Both the position numbers and the translations under genes were made by a program. 64,000 nucleotides of DNA from Gnetum montanum (Eukaryota; Streptophyta; Gnetopsida; Gnetales; Gnetaceae), in NCBI GenBank assembly GCA_015680685.1, contig MNCI01000651.1, forward strand, positions 1-64,000. The letters run 5' to 3'. The notes under the pieces were generated by a model. That model was not told the DNA's origin and ran no database searches. It saw only the letters and a list, made by a program, of their open reading frames with translations. Positions 49,461-60,570 of the stretch are shown here, one piece after another; within the stretch, counting starts at the first letter, position 1, and every line of letters begins with the position of its first letter.

Positions 49461-49917
49461 TCCTTAAAACCCTTACCTGCAACTCCTAGTGTATACGCTG
49501 TTAAGCGTCTACGCCCCTAATTGTACGCCATCCTAACTTTCCCAGTGTTTACGCTGTCCAGTTCTGAAACCTACCTCGTAACTGCCCAGCGTCTACGCTG
49601 CACAGTGTTCACGCTCTCAAACATCACCGCTTTGTTTACGCTCATCTATTTCACGCTCTACTGATTACGCTATGACTTCTTCTACAAGCTTTTCTTTTAC
49701 GCTTTGTACTGTTTTACGCTTCCCCTGCCACCCTGTTTACGCTTCCCTGTTTCACCTTGCAACCCCTCAAGCGTACGCTCCCCAGCGTATACGTTGTATA
49801 CGCTAACACGCTATATACGCTGACACCGTACGCTGTCCCTCGAAGCGTATACATTGCACACTACATTACAGAACAACTCCGCCTTTCCAAACTTACTCCT
49901 ATCCATGATATAGCATC
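49461..49917 (+). repeat. Element B leader array
   Basis: Dense ACGCT words, mostly TTTACGCTN, plus GTATACGCT and AGCGTATAC near 49790-49850. No gene. Confidence 0.7.
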
Positions 49918-52563
49918 ATGAACCCTACTAACAACACTGCTGTCCCCGGTCAGACCACTGCCATGGACACCATAGCTGTCCAACAGCCCGTCGCACAACA
50001 CCCAGGAATGCAGCCCACAGTGGGTCCCCGCCGATCCCTAAGGCTACAAGGGAGGAACCCAACCTCCAACATCATTACCCAGGATCAGTACAACTTTATC
50101 TGTATTAAGATACAAGCTGACCTGGCTGTTGATCAAGCTTAACTAGAGGTGAAGAGGTAGTTTGAGTTGTATTACAGGGGGGGACGAGAGTTGATCCCTT
50201 CCCGATACGACGTAATTCCAGTTCCTGGACAGTATTCGGAACTCATCACACAACTCCTTCTTCAAAGGAACAATTTGTTGGACTAGCCCGCACTGGAACC
50301 CCAACCAGAGGATGAGGATGGATTTGCCGCTCAATCCGAGCAAGGAGAGTCATACCATATCTTAAGCCCTCAAGCACAGGTCAACCCCATCTTCCATCCT
50401 GGCACAGGGGAACTCATGCCCTGGCAACACATTAGATTCGTCCAGGCTCAACAGCCACCTCTGGAAACAGCGGCACTAGCCCACGTCCTTCTCCCGAGTG
50501 ATCCCCAACCCAACACCTTCCCACTCACACTCATCCCCACAGTCGCGGCGGGCCCATCCTCACAAGTGCCACCACCTTTCGATAACCTGCGGGCAACGCT
50601 CCCACCAAGGGTGATAGGGATGCCACACGTGATTCTGGCATCCACATCCGCCCACTTCATACCACAAGTCCAAGCACATACGGTTCCCCAAGCAGTCGTG
50701 ACCCAACAGGGAGTCCCCTCCCACAATGTGGCGGGGCAATGGCCAGCAAGGGGAGCGCTGTCACACCAAGTTCCCCATCCCCATACACCACCCCACGCGG
50801 TTCCACCAATCAATGTTCCCCAAGCACAACCCCAGCTGTAGCAACAATAGCCACAACACTTTCCCTACCACGTGCCACCTGTAGTGCTACCCGCTATGAC
50901 CTTCCCACAAACAAAAGCACCTGCGTAGCTTTCAACCCTTCAGCCTCATACGCAATAATCTAACTTGTACAGTATACTGCAACCCCAAGCCGCCGTATCA
51001 CCGAGCGTCCAAGACTGGGTGGATGCCAAGAAAATAATCCAAGAGCTTACTGAAGAGGTGAAACGCCTCAAAATGGCTGTTGAGGGAAAGCTGAAGATAG
51101 TGGATTTCTACAATAATGACCCTATTAGCTCCTCTGTCCCTCCTCTGACCCTGCGCAAAGGTGTCCCCCTACCAACGCTAACTAAATACAACGGGGAAAC
51201 AGATCCCAACGCCCATCTCATAACATTCAGATTAGATTGCACACTGCTCCAGGCTTGGCCCCACGCCGTCCTTCGAGTATTCCCCATGTCCCTCGAGGGA
51301 AGGGCACTCGACTGGTACCGAGCCTTGCCTAGGGACTTTATCCTTTCTTTGGATGATCTTTTACGCCAGTTTGTGACCCGGTTCAAGTACAACTTGAAAC
51401 CCAAGGCCACGCTGGATAGCCTCATGCAGATCAAGCAAGTATCGCTTGAACCGGTGCAGAAGTTTATTCAGAGATGGAGTGCGGCTCTCAATGAGCTACA
51501 TGAACCGATCTCTCCAACTTGTCTACTTACAATATTGAAATCGGCGGTCAATGATTTTTTCAAGTTCAAATTGTATTACCCTAACGTGTGCAACCTTAAT
51601 GAGACATTTGAACAAATCAAGAACATAGAGGTGGTGGCTCAAAACAGCCACAACCCCACATACTTAGCTTTCAGAAACTAACACACTAAAAAGGACAAAG
51701 AGAAGGCCAAGACAACTGTAGCAGCAATAGCGGGAGCACAACAAACAAACACCACACATCAACATAAACCACCCATGCCCCCCACTAACTACTATCAGCC
51801 CACTCCTACGGCAGCCCCAGAGTCATCATCACAGAACCCGGTGAACTGTACGCGTAACTTCGAGAGGAAAGAACCCTCTCAGTACACGTCTTTACCGATG
51901 AAGCCATCCCAGCTCTTTGATCAACTCTTAAAGGCTGGATTGATGCAACACAAGCAACTGTCCCCAGCGGCTATTCAAAGACATGACCGGTTCTGTCAAC
52001 TCGTACAGAACCCAAGCCTGGGAACACCGGATGAGCCACCCGTGCCCAAAGGATTCAGGATAGATCGCTTCTACGACTACCATCAACGCAACAGGCATGG
52101 AACGAATTACTGCTTTACCCTGAAGCAGGACATCCAAAGGATGATTGATGATGGCAAGATCACTTTTGACGGGGCTAACCCCGTCCAACCGCAAAATCAG
52201 ACTATGGGGGTGTATAAAGACCCCCTGAACGCTGAAGGGGCACCGTACGTAATTACTTTAATCCATTGTGATGATGAATCCAACACACCCTGCATTAACA
52301 CCGTCTACCCCGAAAATAAAAAATAAACGCTTGACAAACTGTTCGTAGTTCAAATCCCTCCCATTGAGTCGGCACCCGCCTCTCAATCATCCCATGCCCC
52401 GCAGCGGCCGTACGTAGTCCGAGTGCCCCCCACCGTACCCACTCCCGACACTATGATGCACCAAAAACCATATGTGGTGCGCATCCCTCCACTCAATCCC
52501 GCGGATGCATCAACCCCTCATGCTCGGCCTACCCCCTTCGTAGTCCGAGTACCATCGGCCGTT
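49918..52563 (+). pseudogene. Element B gag
   Basis: Collinear with the A gag. ATG at 49918 in the MNPTNNTAVPGQTTAMD context. N-terminal block to 50142, where TAA and then TAG interrupt; Pro/Gln-rich linker. The core is LPTLTKYNGETDPNAHLITF, then QAWPHAVLRVFPMSLEG (about 51170-51310) and FKYNLKPKATLDSLMQIKQ (51385-51440). The knuckle-like YHQRNRHGTNYCFTLK is near 52080-52130. One frame is kept from 49918 to the N at 52564. Stops are at different places from those in A, so each copy decayed independently. About 190 bases present in A (about 44717-44905) are missing at the N. Confidence 0.85.
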
Positions 52564-52564
52564 N

Positions 52565-53846
52565 TGATAAGCTTACCTGGGAACGATTGGAGAAAGAGCG
52601 CCAACGGTTAGCTCTGGGGCCACCCAAACCAACTCCACTAAACTCCATGCCTATGTCATCATCCAGCGATCCACCAAACACAGATAGCAATGGTGAACCA
52701 TCCAAAACACAAGAACCGCATAACACGGCGGGTCCTAACAATAACGACAAACCACCAAAATGCGAAATAAAACTGTTGGGTCCCATGGACCCAGTCACTG
52801 CTGATAAAAACATCCCTGACAATAGAGATTTTGCAATGGCCCTGACGCAAGTTACACAAGCCTTGAAACAAAAGAACACGTCCCTAAGCTTGTATGACTT
52901 GGTACTAATGTCTCGGACTCATCGCGAAGCTCTAGTACGTATGCTGACATCGATCCCGGTTAGTGAGCACTTGCCCCCAAGAGAACCAGCCATTCATGCG
53001 GTGATGTACCCCTCTCACGAGGTCAGTCCTAAGCCCTTGAGCTTCCACGATGAGAACATCAAAGTGGACAAAAAGACAGGTGAGACAACAACAGTCCCTA
53101 TGTTCATAACTATACATGTAAACCAATTCAAAATACATAGGGTACATGTTGACGACGGGGCAGCTACCAACGTCGTACCCTATCCCATCATCGAACAATT
53201 GGGACTTACCGACTCGATCAAACCCACCACAATGACATGTTTAAAGTCATTTAGTAGGTCATGTGTACTGGTCAAAGGCACGATAACCTTAGACTTCGTA
53301 GCGGGAGACCAATTCCCCACATCCGTTGATTTTCTCGTTGTCGATGAAATGCCAAGCTTCAACCTAATATTAGGAAGACCCTGGTTGGCCCAACTGAGAG
53401 CCGTTTCCTCTCCTATACATCAGGAGATTCACCTACCCTATGAGGGTGGTGAAATCATCATACATGGGGAAGTGGTTACTCCCATCATTTCATCTCACAT
53501 GGACAGCGAACAAGGCTCCGAAGTTGAACTCGACAAACCTGGTCAAAAGGACTCAAACAAAAGGTAACTGGTGGGTAGTAAACCTTCAAACAGAGGACAA
53601 GAGCCCGAAACTGAAAAACCTGCGTCTAACACTGTACACCCGCCGCCCCACGACGAAACTAACACGGAAACAATGACCGATATCGAAGCGCCCGAAAATA
53701 CCGAAACCAGAAACATTCGAACAGATGTCTCCTGGACTGAATTGCCATTCAACGTGATCAGCGAGGGAGACGGGGAATACAAAATCGTGCCGGTCAATAC
53801 ACCCCCTAACATAAAAATCAAGAAAATCAAAAAACAACTAAAATGA
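52565..53846 (+). pseudogene. Element B protease
   Basis: The open frame 52587-53567 contains the linker, the ALTQVTQALKQKNTSLSLYD segment, the catalytic VHVDDGAATNVVPYPIIEQL (about 53145-53205) and FNLILGRPWLAQLR (53360-53400). It is the longest intact frame in the window. The frame ends at TAA 53565-53567, then continues in register for 93 codons to KIKKIKKQLK (53846). AAG/GTAACT at 53561-53569 overlaps that stop and is a good splice-donor match; no acceptor that restores the pol frame was proven. Confidence 0.88.
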
Positions 53847-53854
53847 ACCCCTGC

Positions 53855-54140
53855 GTCCGCAACGACGTTAAACTATAACAAGTCCAAAATGACATTAAAC
53901 TACGATAAAACCCAAAAACACAAAGAAACAATAATAAACAGAAAAAACAAAAAATTACAACACTCCTTGTCCAAAAAGACATTAAACTATTATGGCCGCA
54001 ATGACATAAAACTAGCCACGATTAGAAATGGTCTGTCCACTACGAAACATCCACTTTCCCTAAAAATCACTTGTTTACAACGAGGCCCGAAATGGCCTTA
54101 AACTACGCATGGAGGCCCGAAATGGCCTCAAACTAGTGCG
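53855..54140 (+). repeat. Repeat cluster after protease (GACGTTAAACTA modules)
   Basis: About six degenerate units: GTCCGCAACGACGTTAAACT, then CCAAAATGACATTAAACTA and others, ending in two GCCCGAAATGGCCTYAAACTA copies (about 54082-54135). Confidence 0.7.
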
Positions 54141-54385
54141 TACCTTGTTTTCCTTTTACACACCATTTATCTTCAATGTGTCATCTTTAAAACAGAAAAG
54201 CAAACCCAAAAACATTTTAATGTCGTATCGTATGTGCAAACAACTTAAAATCAACAAAAAATATTTATTTATGCAATGTTGTACAAATAATGCCTGTTTT
54301 TCTTAGCATTTTTCAGTTGCAATGCTTGCGTCAACTGAATCATCAAAAACCACTACAAAAAAAAAACAACAAAACTACAAAAGCA

Positions 54386-57300
54386 CTAAGCATCCGTGAC
54401 AGGAGGATCATCTCCCTTAGAACCATCAGCGTCAGGAGCCCCCGCTCCGCTGGGGCCATCCTTGTATGTATCATCACCACCTTCATGCTGAAAACACCAA
54501 AAATCAACAACCAACATAAAAATAAGCAGATGTTAAAACTTTAAACCTTATCCAATAAGTTAACTTCGTAAAGGAAAAACGCTTACCATAGTGGATCCCC
54601 CTAAGCCAAACTCTAGCCGACGAAGGATCTCCTCCTCTGGGACGCTGGCCCAATCTGTCCCATCCAGGCCTAGGTTAATGTTTGCCAAAGCCTTGCCTTT
54701 GTCGACCGCTGACCAGGTAGGACGTTTCAGAGGAAATTCACCTACCGACACTTCCCTAGAAGCATTTGTGATGACCCTCTTAGGCGATTCCATTTCTACA
54801 ATAGTATTTTGGGCAAAGGTATCGAAGGCGGAACGCAAACCCAAACCTTCCACAAACATCTCCAGCTGTCGCTTTTCAATGGACACTTCTTTTAGCGACT
54901 TCTTGTACTGATGTTTATGGTTCTTCTCATCCTGACCCCACTTGCGAACCTTAGAAGCGAAAGCCTTCCAATCTTGACACTTGAGGTTCAGGAGATCAAC
55001 TTGAGCTTTGCATTCCGCTATTCTCCGAGTCATTGATGCATGATGGTTCAAAAGGTTCCAATACCTAGTGTAAGTAATCTCTGATGTTCATCAAGAATGA
55101 TCTCCACTCAGTCTAGCAGCGGCGAACTCATATCGAGCCTTTAAATCATCACGCTCCTCTGATACTTCGGAGAATGCCTTTTCCTTTGCTTGTACTTGTA
55201 ACCACAATTATTCAACAGAACGCCTACAAGTCCACAACGACTTGGCATTGTGCACAAGGCTGTCTGCAACGCCTTCATAAATAGGCCTTGGCACTTGTTC
55301 CACTTCTAGGGAGAGTGTAGTCAAGCTTTCCATGCTGATGCCCTTAGAAGGATCCCATCTTAGTTTAGCGCCTGCCCACGCAGAATATATGAACGTTAGG
55401 ACTGCACAAATAAGACAGGAAGCTCCTAATCATTAAACGAGCCATACCTATATCAGGATGGACTTCTTGGAGATGCTCAATAACTTCCTCCGTGATTCCA
55501 TCCACAAAATCCAACTTACTTGGCATCTCTGACCAAATAAGTGGTTGATGCGTATGGGAAGAACTAACCTCAGCGGTCCCTTCAGGGGGAACCATCTTCA
55601 TGGGGATGTCCAACCGTACTGTCCTGGTATCGCTGCCTTCATCTAATCCAAAAACATGAAAATAGATAAAAAAACATAGGAGCCACAATTAATTCAAAAA
55701 AAAAAACAAGTGCAGTCATACCTTGATCCTTGTCACCTTCTGGGGGATCGCCCAAATCCAAGTCACCCTCGAGGAAGCTACTGAACATTTGGTTGATAGC
55801 GTCCTAGTCATCTAAAGGTGCAATTTCAGTAGTCTTCTCCGTTAATGGCTCCATTCCCCCGCCTTGGCTCTTCTCCAGGCTTTCCTCCTCATTGTTCTTA
55901 TCTGTGTGCGTATCCTCCTCCTCTCTCATGGTCTCTAAAGCCTGCTTCCTCACTTCATCAAATCAAAAATAACAATGTAAGCAATTGAAGCAAGGGTTAC
56001 ACATAAACGAAAACGATAAAATGATAAGTAGGTGGGCTTCATTCACCTGGTATCTTGAAGCGTATTTTCTTTACGCGTGGCTGGTTTATCTCGGCGACTT
56101 GTCCTGTGGGGCATTTGGGTCTCTTCAATTTCGATTTGGCTTTGCCAACAGTTTCCTTGATTACCTGCTCTGCCCGTCTGGCGGTTAAAGGTACATCCGC
56201 TGGCTCCACCCCCAGACTATCCCGCGTATGGATGGAACCACTGGATGACCCCCCTATAGTAACAGACACGGACTCATCGATACCTTCTGGGGCATCCTGC
56301 GACTTGGCAGTAGCGTACAAGTGCTTGACCCAAGGACGGGATAGTTGACCCCAATCCCATAGGACAAACTTGTTGTCTGCACGCACCACAAGGAACTCGG
56401 CAAAACGGTGAAGATAGCAGAGGAAGAAGGCAAAAGTGAAGTGCAATTGTGCTTCGATATTTGTGCGCAACCGCACAATCTCCTTATGCATGCCCGCCAA
56501 CAAAAACTGAGCCCAATTGTACCACATCCCAGTTTCCAAAATCGTCCACATGATGCGTACTGCCTCCACCCCAAAACTCCGCACCTGAGAAAGAGTTTTG
56601 GGAAACACCCGTGCTCGAAACAGGGGATGCAGTTCGTTCACCTCAACAACCTTTGCCTTCCCCTGCATTGAGAACCCCTTGGTGCCTTTGGTCACACCAA
56701 GCCAAGACTCCAGTTCATGGATCGTTTGGAGCTCTTTGTGAGACCTATCCAACACTACGGGTAGGCGACCTGCCGGCATGCCGAATAAGTTAGAAAAGAA
56801 TACAGGCGACAGATGAAACACCACCTTGACACCCTTAATCCGGGTGTTGTACTGAGAGACAGACTCATTGAAAGAGTCCACGATCCCTATCATTTCCCCA
56901 ATTGAGACATTAGGGCTTGGCGTCATGAAACGCTCTAGGAGGCCTGCATCATCCAGGCAACGAGTGAGGGACGGCGGGGCTTTCTTACGTAACCACTTCT
57001 GCGCTTTCTCTACTCCCCCGAACTTCATCGACAAAGTCATCTCAGTTCGTCTGGTTGTCACAGGGTCCCCACCCGAGGGTTCATCAGCTATTAAAACAAA
57101 TTAAAACAATCACATCGATCTCACCCCAAATAGTTGAACGAATCCACTAACGCATGTAATAAATGCCACTACTCACCATTAGTGGTAGATTTCGAGGTAC
57201 TGCCAAAACTATGAGGGAAGACCGGTCCCTCATCTGTCCAGTCCTCATGCAGCCATCCACGAGCTTTGCACATCGTAAAGGCTCTAGAAAATTGCTTATG

Positions 57301-58767
57301 GAAGCGGACCATCGAATCCTTTGTCTGAGCCAGTACAGCCCCACGAAGAGTGGGAGCTGTCATAAAGGCCTCTAGAGCTGTGCGAGTGAGGGCTATTCCT
57401 TCGTCTTCAATCAGGGTCCCGTCGGGGTTGGTCCTCGACCTGCAAATAAACGCATGTCGAAACTAGAGAACAACATCAAACGGAAATAGGCAAAGCAATG
57501 AATGTTTACGGCCCTACTTGGTTATTCTGTACATTGTGCCAGGAGGATTCTGAAATAGGGTGTGCGCACGGGCAGCTATAAACAAAGTGTTGTTGATATA
57601 ATCCAACCCTGGTGGCAACAGCTCCCACACACGCGCTAACGGATGTGTTGACTTGGGCCCGTGAGTATTACCATCTTCATCAACAAACGGGCCCTCGTCA
57701 ATGTCTTCCATGAAGACCAAAATGCCCTCTGTGGCTCTCGGCAGTAATGCATGAACTACACTGCGCACAGTCACCTCATCAAAAAATGAGCACATAACCA
57801 CCTCGAAGTTGGTTAACAGGAAGGCCAAAAATTCGCCAGCGCCTTCCCTGAACCAAACTCCCTTATTATCCATAGTTAGAGCTGGGGGAAGATCGCCATC
57901 TTGAACGGGTCCAGCCCACGTTAAAACCCCAACGAGCTCAACCACTATGAGGAAACGTTTGCTGTCCCTGCAACCAATTGCAATGAAATGAAAGTTTACA
58001 TCACAACAAAAAAATCAAAAAATAAACTAACTGTTCACGCCCAGCGTATACGCTGTTCACAGCGTATACGCCTGTCAAACCACTTCGAAAAACACAACTT
58101 ACACCCGGCGTATACGCTATACCCAGAGCGTATACGCCCGTGATGCACGCTCCAGCGTATACGTTGTACGAAGCGTGTACGCTGAACAAAACAACACAAT
58201 TCGAACGTAGCGTATACGTTGAACTCAGCGTATACGCTGGGCGAACTGCACTAAAATGCACTTAAACCTAGCATATACGCTACAAAACTTAGCATCTACG
58301 CTGACTCCCGAACCCCCCACACACAGCGTGTATGCTGGCAAAACCCTCAGCGTATATGCCTGAACCCACCGTCAGCATCAACAGACTACACCAAAAAGTA
58401 TGCTAGGGCCAGACGCGTACAACATATACGCTGAACAAACCCTTGGCACATACGTTGTCGCAAAACACGATTTACGCCAAGAAAATACACCGAATAACAG
58501 ACGCCAATGAAATGGATGACAGTCTATGCCGTGCAGTGACACTGGCATGCACGCCAAAGAAACCCTCAAACCCTCTACGCTCGATCATCTACGCTAAGAA
58601 ACGCAAACAATAGCAGAGACAGAGATCAAGGCTTACCCGTGGGGCGTCACGGGCCACTCCGACATCTTTAGCCTAGGCAAGCCCTGCAGCATCGCCTCTG
58701 TCTCTTCGGTGAAGGTTAGGTCAGAACCCTTTCTCCCCTGGCCTTCCACTTCCTTTCCCTTGCCCAT
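54386..58767 (-). pseudogene. Element B antisense gene: 8 exons, FCP1-like pseudophosphatase plus coiled coil
   Basis: Exons on the minus strand: 58637-58767, 57518-57967, 57177-57439, 56047-57087, 55722-55952, 55448-55642, 54587-55371, 54386-54487. All seven introns are GT-AG and every junction keeps the frame: 3198 nt, 1065 codons plus stop. Residues about 46-260 resemble the FCP1/NIF HAD phosphatase fold: RFLIVVELVGVL as motif I, then FREGAGEFLAFLLTNFEVVM, and NTLFIAARAHTLFQNPPGT in place of the family's NTLLxDDSPYKALLNPPxT. The catalytic Asp pairs read as E-x-V and AA, so it should be inactive. Residues about 300-520 (exon 4) resemble the putative plant transposon protein domain (VFHLSPVFFSNLFGMP). 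Exon 7 forms a coiled coil. Four nonsense codons are present (55804-55806; 55208-55210; tandem TGA 55088-55093). Probably nuclear; role unknown. Confidence 0.75.
57968..58636 (-). repeat. Antisense intron 1, array of GCGTATACGC palindromes
   Basis: The 669-base first intron has GGGTAAGC at its 5' splice site and TTGGTTGCAG at its 3' end. Between 58030 and 58450 it contains about a dozen full or decayed copies of GCGTATACGC (for example 58044-58053 and 58062-58071), the same self-complementary word that fills the LTR of A and B. Confidence 0.75.
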
Positions 58768-59164
58768 CGCAAAGTGTTCACGCTGACTGTCAAAGTGCAC
58801 GCTGAGCGACTGTCTTCGGGTTTGGCGTCTACACTGGGTTTAGTCTGGCGTCTACGCTCGGGTCTCTTGGCGTCTACACTTAGGAAGTTTACGCTTACGC
58901 TCACACAGGACGCACCTTACGCTGTTGCTGTTGAAAACAGAAAACAAATGGACCGCTCATCCTTTATATAACGCACGCTGATGCTGACGCCGCTGCCGCT
59001 TACGCCACCATCGCTCCGTTTTTGCCGTTTTGCCTTTTCTCCTTCTTTTTTGCTGAAATCTAACCAAAAAAAATTATTTTTTTAAAAAAAATTTAAAATT
59101 CAATTTGAGACAGTATTACGTCCTAGTTCCTCCATGGACCCCGTTTTACACGTTCGCTTAAATT
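58768..59164 (-). promoter_or_regulatory. Antisense gene promoter and 5' UTR
   Basis: On the minus strand TTATATAAAGG (complement of about 58961-58971) lies some 195 bases before the ATG at 58767. Between them are GCGTCTACGCT and TTTACGCT words like those of the LTR leader. Upstream (59030-59100) is AT-rich. Promoter function is inferred from the TATA box, the spacing and the consistent gene model. Confidence 0.55.
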
Positions 59165-59245
59165 ACAACCAGTGGCCCGGTATGGCCTTAAACTGCCACT
59201 CACTGCCCGGTAAGGCCTTAAACTGCCATGCATCCAGGTGTGACA
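59165..59245 (+). repeat. GGCCTTAAACTGCCA repeat before RT
   Basis: Two copies of GTGGCCCGGTATGGCCTTAAACTGCC / CTGCCCGGTAAGGCCTTAAACTGCC. They match words after protease (about 54085-54135), so the antisense gene is flanked on both sides by the same module. Confidence 0.65.
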
Positions 59246-59340
59246 ATAATCCACCATGATACACATATACACACTTTAAATTTCCAAAAGACACGGAACA
59301 ATCCCTTCTTGCTCACGCAACTCTCGATTTATTGGCAGGG

Positions 59341-60570
59341 ATGAGCTCAATGGACTGCCAGCACTTAACCGCACCATTAACCATCGACGGACCATATGGC
59401 GCCATTACACAAGACTTTGACATAAACTTCATCAACTCAAGTCCACTAATGGACGATGCGGTCATAGCCTCAACACAGCAAACAACAGAAAATTACCAAG
59501 GCATGACAAAGTTTCTTGACATAGAAGCTGAAAACATCACTGAAGACCCATTAGCTGAAACCCCCATTACTATGCCTGATGGGGAAGTTAAAATATTAAA
59601 ATTAAGCACGCTATTACAACCACGCATGGCTCAAGACATTCAGAATGTGCTTAGGGAAAACATGAAAGCATTCGCTCTGTCTTATACGGACATGCCCGGG
59701 CTAGATCCTAGGATTATCCAACACAACATCATTCTTGACCCAAAACTAAGACCGATAAAACAAAAAGCGCGAAAAGTTAGACCCGAGGTGGCGTTGGCAG
59801 TTCGCAATGAGATCACTAAGCTTTATCAAGCTAGTTTCATTCGGGTTGTTGATTATGCCGAGTGGGTGTCAAACATGGTCATCGTCCCAAAGAAAAACGG
59901 AAGCATTCGCTTATGCATCGACTTCCGTGACTTAAACGTAACAACCATAAAAGATGACTTTCCCCTACCCAGCATCGATCAACTCGTTGATTCGACTGCC
60001 AGACATGCCTTATTGTCGTTTATGGATGGCTTTTCAAGATATAACCAAATATGCATCAACCCTGAACACCAACTTTGGACTACCTTCATGACACCATGGG
60101 GAAATTTTTGCTACACTATGATGCCATTCGGTCTTAAAAACGCTGGGGCCACATATCAAAGAGCCATGACATTTATCTTTAGTGATTATATGTTACAGTC
60201 GCTCAATGATTACGTGGATGACATAGTAGTTAAGTCAAAGACAACTGAATAGCATGTACAAGACCTCGACCTAGTCTTAAAATGTTGTTTAAAATATGAG
60301 CAAAGACTTAATCCAAAGAAATGTGTTTTCGGCGTCAAAACAGGCAAGATGCTCGGATTCATAGCCTCTGAAGTAGGGATACGAGTAGACCCCGATAAGG
60401 TGAAAGCCATTACCAACCTGAAACCACCTGGTAACCTTACTGAACTTCGAGGTCTACAGGGTCGATTACAATTCATCAGGCGCTTCGTAGAAAAATTGAC
60501 AGATAAATTAAAACCTATGAACCACCTGTTGCGTAAAAATGTCCATTTTGAATGGACTCCACAATGCTAG
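59341..60570 (+). pseudogene. Element B reverse transcriptase
   Basis: First domain of a pol frame that stays in one register from 59341 to 62820 (1160 codons). ATG 59341 follows GGCAGGG, with a pyrimidine-rich stretch before it, so CAG may be a splice acceptor. The RT blocks are present: KQKARKVRPE, EWVSNMVIVPKKNGSIRLCI, DFPLPSIDQLVDS, SFMDGFSRYNQI, TMMPFGLKNAGATYQRAM and the active site YVDDIVVKS (about 60205-60232). The thumb (LGFIASEVGIRVDPDKV) follows. TAG stops at about 60250 and 60568 interrupt an otherwise intact enzyme. It copies element RNA into DNA inside gag particles. Confidence 0.9.

Noticed and set aside
53561-59340. A definite PRO-RT intron with donor 53563/53564 and acceptor 59338/59339
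   Set aside because: Both sites look good but joining them leaves RT out of frame. Kept only as a hypothesis.
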